From assembly GCA_012845835.1 (NCBI GenBank), contig JABAKD010000018.1, forward strand, positions 4,858,116-4,922,115: a stretch of 64,000 nt of DNA. The letters run 5' to 3'. Below, one piece after another: positions 43,901 to 50,110 of the stretch. The notes beneath the pieces are model-generated. The model was not told the DNA's origin. It saw only the letters and a program-made list of their open reading frames with translations, and ran no database searches. Each line of letters opens with the position of its first letter. Position 1 is the stretch's first letter. Position numbers and translations under genes: made by a program. The DNA comes from Undaria pinnatifida (Eukaryota; Sar; Phaeophyceae; Laminariales; Alariaceae).

Positions 43901-45630
43901 GATGATATTTAAAGCTCTTACAACTGACGGAGTTTTCATTTTTTTTTAACGACATTATTATTGTGATTGCTTTACCAACGGAATAATTGTGGCCGATTGC
44001 ACAGCGAACGGCGTGGTGGTGATCGCTTACAACGAACGGGGATTAGATAGCCTATTGCGAGGTTGAGATTTGCTCACAACGACGAACGAAAGCGCAGGGT
44101 CGATTTTTGCTTTTTTTCGCGATGTCGTGATTCCTTACGCAACGAACGATATTTTTTCTTATCGCGCGGCTGTGTGATTATACGCAACTGGAGGACCCTG
44201 GTAGCTATACAATCGAGTTTTGCTTGCGCGCAACTCGGTTGTGGTTGCCTAACACCCAACAACGAGACCAAGGACACCGTAGGGGGGGATAGGCGCAAGC
44301 AGCGGCAGCGTGCACCGCTATTTTTCCGGGGGTCTTCACTTGGAGAGATTGTTTTCGTTTTCCACCCCATTTTTTATCCTGGCATTACTCTCGCGCTCCC
44401 TCCTTCCCGGAGGTAGTGTAGCTCAGATCCCGGGTCACAGCCCCCCCCCCCCCCCCTCACTATGCATGCGGTACACGTACGTGCCTTTTTTTTGTCGCGA
44501 GAATAATTCAGCATTGCCTTCCGTCCTCGTCGGCTCGCGTCAAAATGTATGCTGCTGGGGAAAAACGAAACAACTGTCACTCGTATGGACTGAACTGTCC
44601 CGACGGCCAATCAATGTGTGTACAACAGAAGACCGCGAAACAAACATGATGAAATTCCGACGTTTTGGGGTGGAAAGCATCCACTAGTCACTTCAGGCAG
44701 ATAGATACCGAGTTTCAGGCAGAAAGAGCCACCCGTATCGTAGCACGCTTCTGCACCCCCTTTTGATCACCCAGGACACGATGTTATTTGCGAAACAAGA
44801 GCCATCCTACGGAAAGGGTGCGTGCAGCATCAGAAAGTCCTTGAGGTGCTCACATGAGGAGCTCAACATCTCACCCGATACTACTAAATGACTTCTCGAA
44901 GGCATTCGTTCGCGCAACCCGACCGACCAAGCTTCTCTGTGCCTTAGCCCTAAAACAATACGTGCTCAAGAGTGAAATTACTCGATTAACGACAAACCGC
45001 TAGTTCCTCACTCGAGAAGCTTTACATCGGACAGGCGCTTTATTAGTTAATCCAGCAAATGCTACCCGTAAAACTTTTTTTTTATGCTGAATATATTTTA
45101 TCGCACTACGAATAGAGGGATGACTTCTTGATACCGTAAGAAAAAAGTGTCTATTATGTAAAATGTATGGAAGAGACATACTGAGCCCCCAAAAAGTCGA
45201 AAAATGTCCCCGCTAGAAATGCGAAAGGTGCTGCTTCGTCTCGAGAAGGATGTGTGGTCCATGGTCAATGACGTACTAAGACAAGCCAATCTTGAGTACC
45301 TCCCCCCCCCCCGCCATCATACCGTAGCATTGGTCACAAGGCAGTCGCTCAATGTCAACCATGCAATATATTATTTCCTCAGGTAGCCACCAACCACCAC
45401 CAGTTGTGACCCGTCCGTCTGTACATCGTATTATATGAGCTACATACATACAACACGAAACACAAACCAGAGCTTTACCTCAACACTTCCTCGTAGTGCG
45501 CGCTCGATCCGTCCTCCTCACAGTACACAATCGACGCGTCGTCATCGGTTTGCCCCGATGCACCCCGAGGCGCTGCGGGGAGCGCACCCAAAGCAAGCAG
45601 CGTCGAGAACTTCACGACCGTCGCCCTCAT
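22001..45630 (-). CDS. Gene 2: secreted YHYH-domain protein, 7-8 exons
   Basis: Exons 45630-45479, 37114-37024, 33921-33743, 31977-31776, 27340-27290, 25774-25670 and 22074-22001, plus a candidate last exon 19064-19010, join with consistent phases (2, 0, 2, 0, 0, 0, 2) to about 300 residues. Residues 1-25 are a signal peptide (LLALGALPAA core). Then come TGCPNH, a MRNGVAMF strand, FDLCGGH, the name-giving YHYH at about residue 173, LGWAY joined to DGFPIYG, and YRYYT, followed by a Cys-rich end. These are hallmarks of the YHYH domain, found in secreted proteins of algae and bacteria and of unknown biochemical function; its His and Cys could bind metal. The introns (1.6-8.4 kb) are filled with transposons. 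No start-proximal promoter could be fixed. Confidence 0.8.
23045..23385. repeat. MITE-C copy 4
   Basis: It begins GGGTCATCTCTCTATAGTGC with GGTAGGGGTTGCCG and ends GTACCGTGAGATGGCTC; it includes TGACCTCCTCAAGCGTGAAA. Confidence 0.6.
23507..24220. mobile_element. TA-flanked (Tc1/mariner-type) non-autonomous element with CAGTCGA subterminal repeats
   Basis: It starts CAGTCG and ends CGACTG with TA on both sides (23505-23506 and 24221-24222), the target duplication of Tc1/mariner transposons. Several copies of CAGTCGA/TCGACTGG lie within about 150 bp of each end. The inside has no transposase ORF. The flanking bases also form an extended inverted repeat (TTCTTATA / TATAAGAA). Confidence 0.65.
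24780..25097. repeat. MITE-C copy 5, interrupted by mini-MITE E1
   Basis: It contains ATCTTCGAAGGCATTCAACA and GCAACCCGACCAAGATTCTA (reverse of the C core), and the right end carries ACCGTGGTATGACTCGC. The TTAA inside it is the insertion site of element E1. Confidence 0.5.
24871..24954. mobile_element. Mini-MITE E1 (84 bp, TTAA-flanked)
   Basis: CCCCTTTTGAGC at the left and GTTGTAAAGGGG at the right are inverted, and both sides carry TTAA (24867-24870, 24955-24958). TTAA duplication is the hallmark of piggyBac-type transposition. Related copies are at 27.7, 33.3 and 47.4 kb. Confidence 0.7.
25100..25660. other. No supported feature
   Basis: Intron of gene 2 with an irregular ATACTAC..TAGCAGTGAAAATG tandem theme at about 25240-25530. 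Confidence 0.4.
25670..25774 (-). CDS. Gene 2 exon 6: YHYH domain, YRYY segment
   Basis: The acceptor acgcgcgtcag|ATG and donor ACG|GTACGA give 35 codons, phase 0 at both ends: CNLDGADSTACLDVCSGYEA followed by LLPDVDDFTYRYYT. The paired Cys and the YRYY motif are what follows the GFPIYG strand in YHYH proteins. Confidence 0.78.
26170..26930. other. No supported gene; intron of gene 2
   Basis: GC-richer than its surroundings with several overlapping ORFs, none with a recognised domain. Confidence 0.35.
26936..27132. repeat. MITE-A copy 6 (short)
   Basis: The ends are GCGCGCGCTGCGATACAGAG and CGTCTACCGTAGCACACGC, with internal ATCCCATGGCCTACGTGCAC. Confidence 0.6.
27290..27340 (-). CDS. Gene 2 exon 5: GFPIYG strand of the YHYH domain
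   Basis: A 17-codon exon reads DGFPIYGQLGPDGVEMK. The acceptor is aactttcgcag|GAC and the donor AAG|GTCAGA. Joined to exon 4 it gives LGWAY-DGFPIYG, a characteristic run of this family. Both neighbouring introns are phase 0. Confidence 0.85.
27693..27770. mobile_element. Mini-MITE E4 (degraded)
   Basis: TTAA at 27689-27692 is followed by CGCCTTTAACAACTGGAAAC, and a TAGTATAGGGATGAATTTGG block matches E2. The right end has decayed. Confidence 0.5.
27862..28126. repeat. MITE-A copy 7
   Basis: The ends are GACGCGTTCTACGATATCAT and TATCGCAGCACCGGTC, with the internal CTCAACCCAAAATCGTCGGG and CCATGGGAGTTTTTCATC blocks. Confidence 0.65.
28255..28475. repeat. MITE-D copy
   Basis: It contains TTGGCGCACCGTAGCTTATG, ATATCGCCAGAATAAAACAG and GTCGCGCGAGTGATTCCGAG, and ends TGACCTTAGCCTTGGG. 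Confidence 0.5.
28562..28845. repeat. MITE-A copy 8
   Basis: The ends are GACGCGTACTACAAGGTAGA and CCATCGTAGCATGCGTCTC, with the internal GAGGTTAAGACACGTCC block. Confidence 0.65.
28850..29860. other. No supported feature
   Basis: Intron of gene 2; poly-G run near 29205. ORFs on the minus strand near 28870-29150 show no domain. Confidence 0.35.
29865..30120. repeat. MITE-B copy 3
   Basis: It shares CTTGTGTGCTAAAAACCATC, GATGGCGTCGGGGTTCGGCA and GAAACCGGCGAAATCGTTAA with MITE-B and ends GGGGGGCCTACCGCGGTAG. Confidence 0.6.
30132..30350. repeat. MITE-A copy 9 (right end lost)
   Basis: It begins GAGACGCTTGCTACGATAGA and carries the TCTGAATGACGAGGCTCGTG block. The right part fades out near GTAGAGGTGTGG. 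Confidence 0.45.
31574..31753. mobile_element. Tc1/mariner-type MITE, 180 bp, inserted next to the exon 4 donor of gene 2
   Basis: CAGTAGGTGGCCCTATATAG at the left end is mirrored at the right, with one mismatch over about 28 bp including flanking bases, and TA flanks both sides (31572-31573, 31754-31755). Inside are several further CCCGCACTATA motifs. The right end lies 23 bases from exon 4, with the donor GTAAGT at 31775-31770 between them. Confidence 0.7.
31776..31977 (-). CDS. Gene 2 exon 4: core of the YHYH domain
   Basis: The acceptor is cgcgcgcaag|T and the donor TAT|GTAAGT. It contains VVEYEDTAFYRESNSFDLCG, then GH..GTYHYHSTAGCLQEQA and HSPLLGWAY. The FD-CGGH and YHYH motifs define the domain. 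The leading T completes the codon split from exon 3 (phase 2), and the exon leaves in phase 0. Confidence 0.88.
32113..32379. repeat. MITE-A copy 10
   Basis: The ends are GCGCGAGCTACGACAGAGGT and CTCTATCGTAGCACGCGTCG, with the internal TTGGGAGCTTAAGACC block. Confidence 0.7.
32803..33258 (-). mobile_element. TRIM-like element T3 with an extra inverted end
   Basis: Direct repeats lie at about 32915-32994 and 33187-33258, with a T-arm (GTGGGTTCGATCCCCAC) at 33013-33029. An inverted copy of the repeat end (GTCCGTTTGACCACTTGCAA) precedes them at 32828-32847, forming a large palindrome. The right edge abuts mini-MITE E2 at a TTAA. Confidence 0.55.
33263..33344. mobile_element. Mini-MITE E2 (82 bp, TTAA-flanked)
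   Basis: CCCCTTTACAACTGG at the left and CTCTAAAGGGG at the right, with TTAA at 33259-33262 and 33345-33348. This is the cleanest copy of family E. Confidence 0.72.
33355..33690. repeat. MITE-B copy 4
   Basis: It contains TTTCTTGTTTGCAAAAGGTG, ATGACGTCGGGTTGGCAAGG and GGAGATACGGCCGGGAGCTG, and ends GGTACCGTAGAC. Confidence 0.6.
33743..33921 (-). CDS. Gene 2 exon 3: region before the YHYH core
   Basis: The acceptor is atgagcccag|CAC and the donor TTCAG|GTAATT. The 59 codons include GGKIIPLHDA, YQPTNMSIPAYPMM, and STANAVGIMRNGVAMF. The G-IG--RNGVA-F strand is the usual entry into the YHYH domain. It enters in phase 0 and leaves with two bases, matching exon 4. Confidence 0.82.
34000..34390. 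repeat. (CATA)n microsatellite
   Basis: Nearly 400 bp of CATA/CACA units, lying in intron 2 of gene 2. All Tyr/Ile/His/Thr ORFs on both strands here come from the repeat. Confidence 0.95.
34560..36560 (+). repeat. Cluster of R1 repeats with poly-G runs
   Basis: The R1 head (CACTCCAGCTGTGAGATC, then CGATCGCGCGCATTACGAG) occurs at 34585, 35345 and 35925. Each is followed by AACCCGTTTCTGAGGGGGAC-like text and long poly-G runs. Shorter tail-like units (GGGGACAAATCTGACGGTTG) recur at about 36260 and 36510. The Gly-rich ORFs are artefacts. Confidence 0.75.
37024..37114 (-). CDS. Gene 2 exon 2
   Basis: The acceptor cttgcccaacaacag|C and donor CACAG|GTCAGA bracket one completing base plus 30 codons (GSGSAMMRWGGSDTGCPNHV, then NWGINPNDAQ). 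A CPNH segment is typical of the N-terminal part of YHYH proteins. The first base completes the codon split in exon 1 (phase 2). Confidence 0.75.
37215..37510. repeat. MITE-A copy 11
   Basis: The ends are GAGACGCGTGCTATTAATAC and GTAGCACGCTACGAGAC. It lies about 100 bases upstream of exon 2 of gene 2. Confidence 0.65.
38048..38660. repeat. MITE-C copy 6 split by MITE-A copy 12
   Basis: The left part begins GAGTCATTTCTCTATTATAG with GTGCGGTAGGGGG and stops at GACTCAAG. The right part resumes AAAGTGAAGAACTACC and ends CTACCGTGAGATGGCTC. Together they rebuild the MITE-C layout around the inserted MITE-A. Confidence 0.65.
38141..38433. repeat. MITE-A copy 12, nested in MITE-C
   Basis: The ends are AGAGACGCGTGCTACGACAG and GTTAACACGCGTCTC. 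It sits inside the GAGCTCCTCAAGTGAGGAAC block of MITE-C. Confidence 0.7.
39111..40681 (+). mobile_element. hAT-like non-autonomous element with (CCCGTCCC)n subterminal arrays
   Basis: CAAGGACTATCATGG at 39112-39126 is mirrored by CCATGACAGTCCTTG at 40666-40680 with one mismatch. The flanks TAATATCC and AAATATCA look like a decayed 8-bp duplication. Dense arrays of CCCGTCCC/CCCATCCC lie at 39160-39420 and 40200-40650, directly inside the ends, as in hAT elements whose transposase binds subterminal repeats. An ORF between them looks like the start of a transposase. Superfamily is inferred from structure. Confidence 0.6.
39725..39967 (+). pseudogene. N-terminal transposase fragment of the hAT-like element
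   Basis: The ATG at 39725 opens 80 residues: an Ala/Gly/Ser/Pro-rich leader (MAESAGGGSASEPPAQP), then NKMGAGVGRNKQTSGV, after which the frame becomes Phe/Val/Lys-rich and stops. Lys/Arg followed by Thr-Ser-Gly-Val is how many hAT transposases enter their BED zinc finger. The finger and catalytic domain are missing, which fits an internally deleted derivative. A TATA-like tract (CTATATATATATA) lies about 150 bases upstream. Confidence 0.4.
40751..40970 (+). CDS. Candidate exon, unknown protein, plus strand
   Basis: A branch-site-like GCTAAT, a pyrimidine tract and gtcctgtacag precede an open frame that ends at a consensus donor (AGAG|GTGAGG). It reads 73 codons with segments VVWDVYGNLGFSQ and FWSPGTSSAEWFGYL, has two Cys early on, and resembles no family I recognise. 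It lies in intron 1 of gene 2 on the opposite strand, 70 bases right of the hAT-like element. No partner exon was found. Confidence 0.33.
41140..41365 (-). repeat. R1 repeat without poly-G part
   Basis: It carries the same conserved blocks in reverse as the 20.9 kb copy (CCTCAGAAACGGGTTTTATA to CACAGCTGGAGTGTATCTTC), but no C run. Confidence 0.75.
41640..42190. repeat. MITE-D copy with a perfect 20-bp palindrome
   Basis: It contains GGTCACTCGCGCGAGTGACC at about 41825-41844, CCAAGCCTACGGTAGGGG at 41763-41780 and ACAGCACGCAAGCTTCAGAC, and ends CTAACCATAGCCTTGGC. Confidence 0.55.
42530..42745. repeat. MITE-D fragment
   Basis: It contains GATCACTCGCGCGCGAGTGA and AGTCACTCGTGCGAGTACCC, the family's palindromic signature. 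Confidence 0.45.
42768..43545. repeat. (ATCATCATAAC)n minisatellite
   Basis: About 780 bp of ATCATCATAAC / ATCATCGTAAC units, including CATAACACC and TTAACACC variants. It lies in intron 1 of gene 2. Confidence 0.95.
43560..44830. other. No supported gene
   Basis: It contains irregular CAACGAACG repeats (44030-44160) and a poly-C run near 44440. The ORFs show no domain. Confidence 0.4.
44840..45080. repeat. MITE-C copy 7, reverse orientation
   Basis: It contains CACATGAGGAGCTCAACATC, CTCGAAGGCATTCGTTCGCG, CAACCCGACCGACCAAGCTT and TTCCTCACTCGAG. Confidence 0.6.
45479..45630 (-). CDS. Gene 2 exon 1: signal peptide
   Basis: The ATG at 45630-45628 opens 50 codons and two bases to the donor TTGAG|GTAAAG. 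Residues 1-25 form a signal peptide (short Arg/Lys n-region, STLLALGALPAA core, small residues before the cut), so the protein is exported. A Glu/Asp/Ser-rich segment (VYCEEDGSSAHYEEVL) follows. Its phase 2 end matches exon 2. Intron 1 would be 8.4 kb, so linkage to the YHYH gene is inferred from phase, strand and the absence of another candidate. Confidence 0.65.
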
Positions 45631-45734
45631 CTGTTTGGACGTTGTTCGTTCTTAGCTTGAGCCCAGGGTGAGGCAGCGCAGAGACGAGGCAGACAAAAAA
45701 GCGTGGGCGCCGGGAGCAAGAAGGAAGGCCTTTC

Positions 45735-45999
45735 GATGAGTGATACGATAGAGGTGCAGCGCCACATTTTTTTCTTTGAGGTTTCCTCAATTTGGGGGCT
45801 TGAGACGTCTCTAAGGCAAAAAACTGATCTGGAGAAAAATAAAACTGCTACCGGATGGAACATCCCACAGGGCCTAGGTACACGGCGAGAATCAAGAAAC
45901 CAATATATCGTGTTTTCCCGACGATTTTGGGTTAAGAAGCCCCGCCATTCAGAAAGCAATTGAGACGAAACGCGCTACCTCCATCGTAGCACGCGTCTC
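45735..45999. repeat. MITE-A copy 13
   Basis: The ends are GAGTGATACGATAGAGGTGC and CCTCCATCGTAGCACGCGTC. It sits about 105 bases upstream of the gene 2 start codon, between exon 1 and its partial duplicate. Confidence 0.7.
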
Positions 46000-46039
46000 G
46001 GTTGCACTCAAGGATCGCGGGACAGATTGGATGTGGTAG

Positions 46040-46125
46040 GATATTGTCCCAAGGCAGGCAGCATCGAGATTTTCCTGACCGTCGCACTCGCGTTAGTTTG
46101 TTTTCGTGGCCACTTGAGCATGAGT
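46040..46125 (-). pseudogene. Partial duplicate of the gene 2 signal-peptide exon
   Basis: On the minus strand the frame reads SATVRKISMLPALGQYP, which aligns with RATVVKFSTLLALGALP of exon 1. It lacks the start codon and diverges after about 17 residues. The two copies lie on either side of MITE-A copy 13. Confidence 0.45.
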
Positions 46126-46701
46126 TTGACACGGAGGGATGAGGAGCGAGAGATTGCTCTGGAACAAGAAATGCGAACGGCGGTAGGAGGGAATGAAGAC
46201 ACACTGCTTCACGCGGGGATTTCGGGTCGAATTGAACGCGGGGGGCGGAGGGGTGGCTTCTCCGTGCAGAGGTGGGAACCCCTAAAACTAAGCCCAGCAA
46301 GCTGTAGACCCCGCCTGTCATACAGCAGTAGGCACTCAAGAACACGAGAGTAACCTGCTTATAACTTCGGCCACGAGGTTTGGTTTCGTGAAGGATATAC
46401 AACTTGATTTAAACAATCGCTATCAACCGGGAACGCTACTCTGAATTCTACGAAATATTTACATATATACTTCGAAAAGTATACAATTTATCGAAGCACC
46501 TGGTACTAGACACGTCTATGTATGCTCAGCACGCGTTCTAGGATATGAGGCATGCGGCGCTTTCAGGACAAACAAGATCTGACCTAAACGGGGTTTCCAC
46601 ATCGGATCGGCGGGCGTACCCTATGCCGTTGCTGCACACCTAGGCCATGGGGGATTGCTCACACGGGTAAACAGTAAGCGTACCGTATTTATAATGTAAT
46701 A

Positions 46702-46950
46702 GACGCAGGCTACGGTAGAGGTATCACTTTTCGTCTGAAACGTTTTCTGAACGGCGGGGCTCTTAACCCAAAATCGTCGGATCCCCTCCACCTGATTCTC
46801 GTTCGCGTACCTTCGTCATGGGAATTTTTTCATCCTGCATCAGTTATGTTTTACTCCAAATCAATCAGTGTTTGGGAGAGGTCTTAAGCTCCCAAAATTG
46901 AGGAATCTCAGACAAAGCGCGGTGCGCCTCTCTCTATCGTAGCACGCGTC
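46702..46950. repeat. MITE-A copy 14
   Basis: The ends are AGACGCAGGCTACGGTAGAG and CTCTATCGTAGCACGCGTC, with internal CTTAACCCAAAATCGTCGGA. Confidence 0.75.
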
Positions 46951-47419
46951 AAAACATCCAACGCGGGTGGTTGTATTTTTGAGTTTTTCTCTTTTTTTTT
47001 ATCGCCCGGTGGGGGTGGTTTTTCTGATGGTCTCGAGAGTGGTATCTAACGACCCCCCCGAGACAACCGTTGGGCTATTCGTTATTGCTTTTTTATCGAG
47101 GGGGGTGATTTCCTGTGGCGGCGTGGTGTCAATGAGAAGGGCGGTTACCTCACGTTAAATGCGGCATCTAGCTGGTGCATTGTTTATAAAGCAAAAACAT
47201 AAAATCGTGGGCGAGGAACACCGCCTTAGCAAGACAATATTTGCACGCTACCTTGGGTGGGGGGGGTTGCTTTTACGGTTGGAAGGGAGGGGTGTTTTTA
47301 CGGTCTCGGTGTTCAGCGGATCCGAGCGAGCCGCGACAGAGGATGCCACCCTACGAACAGGCAATGTTCGCGAGCCACTATAGGGGGAGCACCAAATTGT
47401 TCTGAGACTCCTGACGTAA

Positions 47420-47501
47420 CCCTTTTAGAGCCCTAAAACTCCTTCCCATACTAATTCCAAGTGTGCTTGTCGCAAAAAACGGGTTTCCAGCGGTAAAGGC
47501 G
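47420..47501. mobile_element. Mini-MITE E3 (degraded ends)
   Basis: CCCTTTTAGAGCCCTAAAAC to GGTTTCCAGCGGTAAAGGCG, with GTAA at the left and TTAA at the right, matching E1 in reverse. Confidence 0.55.
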
Positions 47502-47557
47502 TTAAGGAGCTATATATGTAACCTTTTGTACCCCAAACACCAAAGCAGTACTTGAGG

Positions 47558-47633
47558 AAGAAATATCGTCTAACCTGGTTAATAAATCTCAAGGCAAGAA
47601 ATATCGTCTAACCTGGTTAATAAATCTCAAGGC
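47558..47633. repeat. Perfect 38-bp tandem duplication
   Basis: AAGAAATATCGTCTAACCTG plus 18 bases occurs twice without a mismatch (47558-47595, 47596-47633), which implies recent origin. Confidence 0.9.
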
Positions 47634-47754
47634 CTGGGCACGCACAAGAAGCGAACAACATGGCAAAAGAAAAAAAAAGAGTTTAACGCCGCCTACGTTG
47701 GGTGAAGGAGTGTCCCGTAATTCAGAAAAACGGATAGGGCAAAGCCTGCTACCG

Positions 47755-48300
47755 TTGTCGCAGGGGCGACCCATGGGCGACCCACGGATGTCGCGGCTTC
47801 ACAGGTTAACGTTATGGCTTACGGGCAGTTCATGAGTCACCCGTCGGCCCATAGATGGATCAACTTCCTTGGGTCGCAAGGGGGTCACCCGTTGATCGCC
47901 TTGTCGCAGGGGCGACCCATGGGCGCCCCACGGATGTCGCGGCTTCACAGGTTAACGTCATGGCTTATGGGCAGTTCATGAGTCACCCGTCGGCCCATAG
48001 ATGGATCAACTTCCTTGGGTCGCAAGGGGGTCACCCGTTGATCGCCCATGAGTCGCCCGTGGGTCTCCAATTGGTCGACCGTGGATCACCCGTGGGTCGA
48101 CCATGTTTTCCCCATGAGACATCGGTCGTTCCCCCACGAATTGATGGTACTAGCTCGTAGCACTCCTATATGTGGGTGATGTGTGGATCGCCATCGGGTC
48201 GTCCACCGGTTCCCCGTGGGTTTCCGGTGAGTCACATCCGTGATTCGCAACCCTAGGGTCATCCGAGGGTAACCGTTAGGTTGCCCATGGGTCGCGCGTG
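47755..48300. repeat. 146-bp tandem duplication and ACCCGTGGGTCG-type motif array
   Basis: Positions 47755-47900 and 47901-48046 are near-identical. They and the following 250 bases are built from CGACCCATGGGCGACCCACG-like and ACCCGTGGGTCGACC-like motifs. This may be the subterminal array of another hAT-like element, but I could not find matching ends. Confidence 0.7.
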
Positions 48301-48502
48301 GGATACCCCGCCAACTTCCTGGAGCTTTGATGAGTACCTTCGTGGTATACCCACGAAGGCAAGAAAGCTCGCGTGCACTGATGGCGGGGTGAATACTCGG
48401 GAATGGTTCGACGCTACCCAAAAGGTTGTGGCAAGGATGCGTGATATCACCGCCTCTTTTCACTGGACCTCCCTCGCCGCTGAGATACGCGTCGTGTGCT
48501 AG
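48281..48502 (+). CDS. ORF of unknown function
   Basis: 73 codons from ATG to TAG with an even, protein-like composition (FDEYLRGIPTKARK and EWFDATQKVVARMRD). The final part could form an amphipathic helix. It begins inside the GGTCG-type repeat array, which weakens the case for the start, and no splice partner was found. It may be an exon end or chance. Confidence 0.25.
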   Translation: MPMGRAWDTPPTSWSFDEYLRGIPTKARKLACTDGGVNTREWFDATQKVVARMRDITASFHWTSLAAEIRVVC

Positions 48503-48514
48503 TAACGCTTCCGT

Positions 48515-48773
48515 GGACGCGTGCTCTACGATAAAGGTACACCGCTTATTTTCTGAGGTTCCTCAATTTGGGAGGTAAAGACCTCTGTCCCAACAACTGG
48601 TTTGGAGAAAATTAAAACTGCTACCGGATGAAAAATCCCATATGGCCTGGGGTCGAAACGAGAATCAGGCAAAAAAAATGTCGTATTTCCGACGATTTTG
48701 TGTTAAGAAGCTCCGTCATTCAGAAAACCATTTTGGCCAAAAAAAGGTATACTTCTATTGTATTATGCGTCCG
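48515..48773. repeat. MITE-A copy 15
   Basis: The ends are GGACGCGTGCTCTACGATAA and CTTCTATTGTATTATGCGTC, with the internal TTGGGAGGTAAAGACCTCTG block. Confidence 0.65.
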
Positions 48774-49472
48774 TGCTGGGCACCCAGGTATCCTAAGGTA
48801 TTAGGGTCACCTGGATGGCGACGGGGTGCAAGGAAAAAGCTGAGCCATCAGATTGTGTACGAATAACAGCCCGGGGTACGATCCATGACGACGATGTAGG
48901 CCTGGTTTCGAAGTGAACGGAAAACCTTGCGAAGATGATTGTGGCAATTGTGAACGTTTTCGAAGCAGCAGGTCTCACAGTGTCGGAAAAAGAAGATGGA
49001 AACCATGCTCCTGCGGGCATCGAACCCGGCATCTCATACCTCACCGCTCGTCATCGCAGCCCAGCAGGGTAGAATGTTGACAGACACTCCAGTTTTTGTT
49101 CCTGGGACGTTTTTTCAACGACACCGCCGACAATATGCCAGATATTAAACCACGGATCCCACTCGGGTAGGCATGCTTCGATCGGTTCAAGTTGGAGCTG
49201 TATGGCATGGAGCCCGCTCATTCTGAAGGTGTGCATGCTCAAGGCTGAGGTGATGGAGACTCTGCTCTATGGGTGTGCGACGTGGCTTCTCACGTACGTG
49301 GAGTTCTTTGCTTCGTTCCTCAGGCCGTGCCACGAGCTCCTCCTTCGGATGGTTGGCGTCCATCGCCGGCAAAGCCCCGACCACCGAATGTCGTACGCCA
49401 ACGCCCTCAAGAAGGCACAATGCGAGAGCGTCGAGATCACGGTCCGCAAACAAACGCCGTCTCCGTTTATTA

Positions 49473-49657
49473 TGCGGAAAGCGCGAGAGCGTGAGTTAGC
49501 AACATTCGATGTACAATCGACGAGCAGTGGGATTGCTGAACCCTATGCGCGATAAAAATTGAAGGCAAGAACCGGGGAGGAGAAGGGATGACACCTGTGA
49601 CCACGGCTTGTCCAGAAGCTGGAAAGTGAAAGTGTGCTGAAAAAAAAAAAAAAAAAA
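49473..49657 (+). mobile_element. SINE-H copy, 5'-truncated, nested in LINE
   Basis: It contains CGGAAAGCGCGAGAGCGTGA, TCGACGAGCAGTGGGATTGC, ACACCTGTGACCACGGCTTG and CCAGAAGCTGGAAAGTG and ends in a poly-A tail (49640-49657). The tRNA-like head is missing. Confidence 0.75.
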
Positions 49658-49805
49658 TGGGGGACCGTTACAGCGGGCAAACTCTGAGCGAGTGACACGA
49701 CGGGTGATATTCGGGACGATGGCCGGTGGGAAGAACCCGGGGCCGGGTCGGCCAGGAATGGCATTGGCACGATGCCTGGTAGGCGACATCACGGTGTTTC
49801 AAGCC

Positions 49806-50110
49806 AGTCGGCCCGGGTGGCGTATCAGGCTATCCTCGAGCCTGGTATAGGTCAGTTTCGCGAGTTCGAATCCCCCCGAGTGCCTACTCGTATAAATTCG
49901 TGGGGACTTTTTTTTGGGCACAAATTTGACTTGCGGAAAGCGCGAGAGCGTGAGTTCGCAACACTCGATGAGAAATCAACGAGCAGTGGGATTGCTGAAC
50001 CCTTTGGGCGATAAAAATTGAAGGCAAGAACCGGGGGAAAAAGAGACGACACCTGTGACCACGGCTTGTCCAGAAGCTGGAAAGTAAATGTGAGTGAAAA
50101 AAAAAAAAAA
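49806..50110 (+). mobile_element. SINE-H copy, full length, tRNA-derived head and poly-A tail
   Basis: The head has a pol III A-box-like TGGCGTATCAGG (49818-49829) and a B box GTTCGAATC (49863-49871), followed by the family body and the 3' block CTGTGACCACGGCTTGTCCA with an A tail. Other copies: 49473 (truncated), 52738-53070, 55480-55765, 60801-61101. Confidence 0.8.

Noticed and set aside
46027-46353. Plus-strand 108-residue ORF with a hydrophobic N-terminal stretch
   Set aside because: Its first part is the antisense of the duplicated signal-peptide exon of gene 2, so similarity to real coding sequence lies on the other strand.
49806-49880. Functional tRNA gene
   Set aside because: The T stem does not pair properly, and the sequence is repeated as the head of SINE-H with a poly-A tail.
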